64,000 bases of DNA from DASVBE01 sp963770375 (GTDB lineage Bacteria; Actinomycetota; Actinomycetes; Streptosporangiales; Streptosporangiaceae): the NCBI GenBank assembly GCA_963770375.1, contig CAVYPM010000028.1, forward strand, positions 124,001 through 188,000, written 5' to 3'. A program made the translations under genes and the position numbers. Of the stretch, positions 63,218-64,000 are shown piece after piece; position 1 is the stretch's first letter; each line of letters begins with the position of its first letter. The notes below the pieces were generated by a model. It had not been told where the DNA came from and searched no databases. It was given only the letters and a program-made list of their open reading frames with translations.

Positions 63218-64000
63218 GTGTCCATGCCGTTCTACGTGTCGCCAGAACAGGCGATGAAGGACAAGGCCGACTACGCCCGCAAGGGCATCGCCCGCGGCCG
63301 CAGCGGGGTCGTGCTGCAGTACGACGGCGGCATCCTGTTCGCGGCGCCGAACCCGTCCACCGCGCTGCACAAGATCAGCGAGATCTACGACCGGATCGCG
63401 TTCGCCGCGGTCGGCCGGTACAACGAGTTCGAGAACCTGCGCAAGGCCGGGGTCAGGTACGCGGACATGACCGGCTTCCAGTACGACCGGCAGGACGTGA
63501 CCGCGCGCGGGCTGGCCAACTGGTACGCGCAGATCCTCGGCTCGATCTTCACCGACAGCAACAAGCCGTTCGAGGTCGAGATCGTGGTCGCCGAGGTCGG
63601 CAGCAGCCCGGACGACGACCAGATCTACCGGATCACGTTCGACGGCTCGGTCGCCGAGGAGCACGGCTTCGTGGCCATGGGCGGCCAGTCCGACCAGGTC
63701 GCCGGGGTCCTCAAGCAGCACTACGCGGATCGGATGCCGCTCGCCGACGCACTGGCCGCGGCCATCGAGGGCGTGTCCGGGCCGCCGAACGGCGAGCGCC
63801 CGCGAGGTCAGCGCGGGCCAGCTCGAGGTCGCGGTACTGGACCGGGGCCGGGCGCACCGCAAGTTCCGGCGGCTGGCCGGCGCCCGGCTCGAGGCCCTGC
63901 TGACCGAGGCCCGGCAGTCCCGGCGCCGCGGCGGGCGGCGGGGCTGGCCAGGGCGACGCGACAGCGGCGGGACCGGGGCCAGCGGCAGGAGCAGCGGCAA
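63218..64000 (+). CDS. prcA: 20S proteasome alpha subunit PrcA, partial (one frameshift)
   Basis: The outer-ring subunit, cut by the window end. The alpha-subunit start MPFYVSPEQAMKDKADYARK is present, followed by GIARGRSGVVLQYDGGILFA, KISEIYDRIAFAAVGRYNEF and YARQIL-like GLANWYAQILGSIFTD. GTG 63218 has AAGGGA seven bases upstream. One extra base near 63799 shifts the frame; the next frame reads REVSAGQLEVAVLDRGRA to the window edge. An arginine- and glycine-rich tail is seen at the end. It starts 50 bases after prcB. Confidence 0.92.
   Translation, partial: MSMPFYVSPEQAMKDKADYARKGIARGRSGVVLQYDGGILFAAPNPSTALHKISEIYDRIAFAAVGRYNEFENLRKAGVRYADMTGFQYDRQDVTARGLANWYAQILGSIFTDSNKPFEVEIVVAEVGSSPDDDQIYRITFDGSVAEEHGFVAMGGQSDQVAGVLKQHYADRMPLADALAAAIEGVSGPPNGERPRGQRGPARGRGTGPGPGAPQVPAAGRRPARGPADRGPAVPAPRRAAGLARATRQRRDRGQRQEQRQ

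Overview
This 64 kb window is very GC-rich bacterial chromosome, and its gene content is actinobacterial. It carries a Pup-proteasome operon (arc/mpa, dop, pup, prcB, prcA), a SufD-Rieske-SufC-SufS-SufU-SufT iron-sulfur operon, a mabA-inhA style fabG-fabI pair, a leucine-rich leader before leuA, an acVLRF1 peptidyl-tRNA hydrolase, DUF3099, and the DUF3090/SCO1664-type trio. I cannot name a genus from sequence alone. A streptosporangial or related filamentous lineage would fit.

Layout. 1-3.65 kb: end of the suf operon. 3.7-5.65 kb: leuA with a leader-peptide attenuator and a strong terminator. 5.7-12.6 kb: secreted lamin-tail protein, methyltransferase, acVLRF1, ABC-F ATPase, small HTH protein, ABC exporter. 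12.6-16.2 kb (minus): GH15 hydrolase, sulfotransferase, SDR. 16.5-19.3 kb: SsuA/TauA-type ABC importer. 19.4-23 kb: fdhD remnant, acyl-CoA ligase, thioesterase, HxlR regulator. 23.2-31.7 kb: membrane protein, selA, a wrecked selB, an FAD amine oxidase, moaA, a mobA stump, a C39-like protein and DUF6457. 31.8-33.8 kb: PadR regulator, a long non-coding stretch, DUF3099. 33.9-36.8 kb (minus): TldD/TldE pair. 36.9-38.4 kb: fabG-fabI. 38.7-45.9 kb: oligopeptide-type ABC importer with a tandemly duplicated permease. 46-48.1 kb: phosphatase, DUF3090 and SCO1664 trio. 48.2-53.9 kb: PAC2 protein, metH, HAD phosphatase, membrane protein. 54-54.9 kb: ABC transporter wreckage. 54.9-64 kb: RecB-like nuclease, site-2 protease and trmI leading into the Pup-proteasome operon, which runs off the end.

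Three themes cut across the genes. First, a short intergenic repeat of about 130-140 bp with inverted ends occurs at least six times. One copy cuts an ABC ATPase gene at its Walker A motif. Second, fdhD, mobA and selB are all broken, which suggests loss of a selenocysteine/molybdenum formate dehydrogenase system. Third, at least fourteen other single-base frame breaks occur, almost all of them +1 insertions, and some lie in genes expected to be important (prcB, prcA). Many of these may be assembly errors, so frameshifted genes are listed as CDS unless the damage is too extensive.

No tRNA, rRNA, CRISPR array, prophage or intact transposase was seen.
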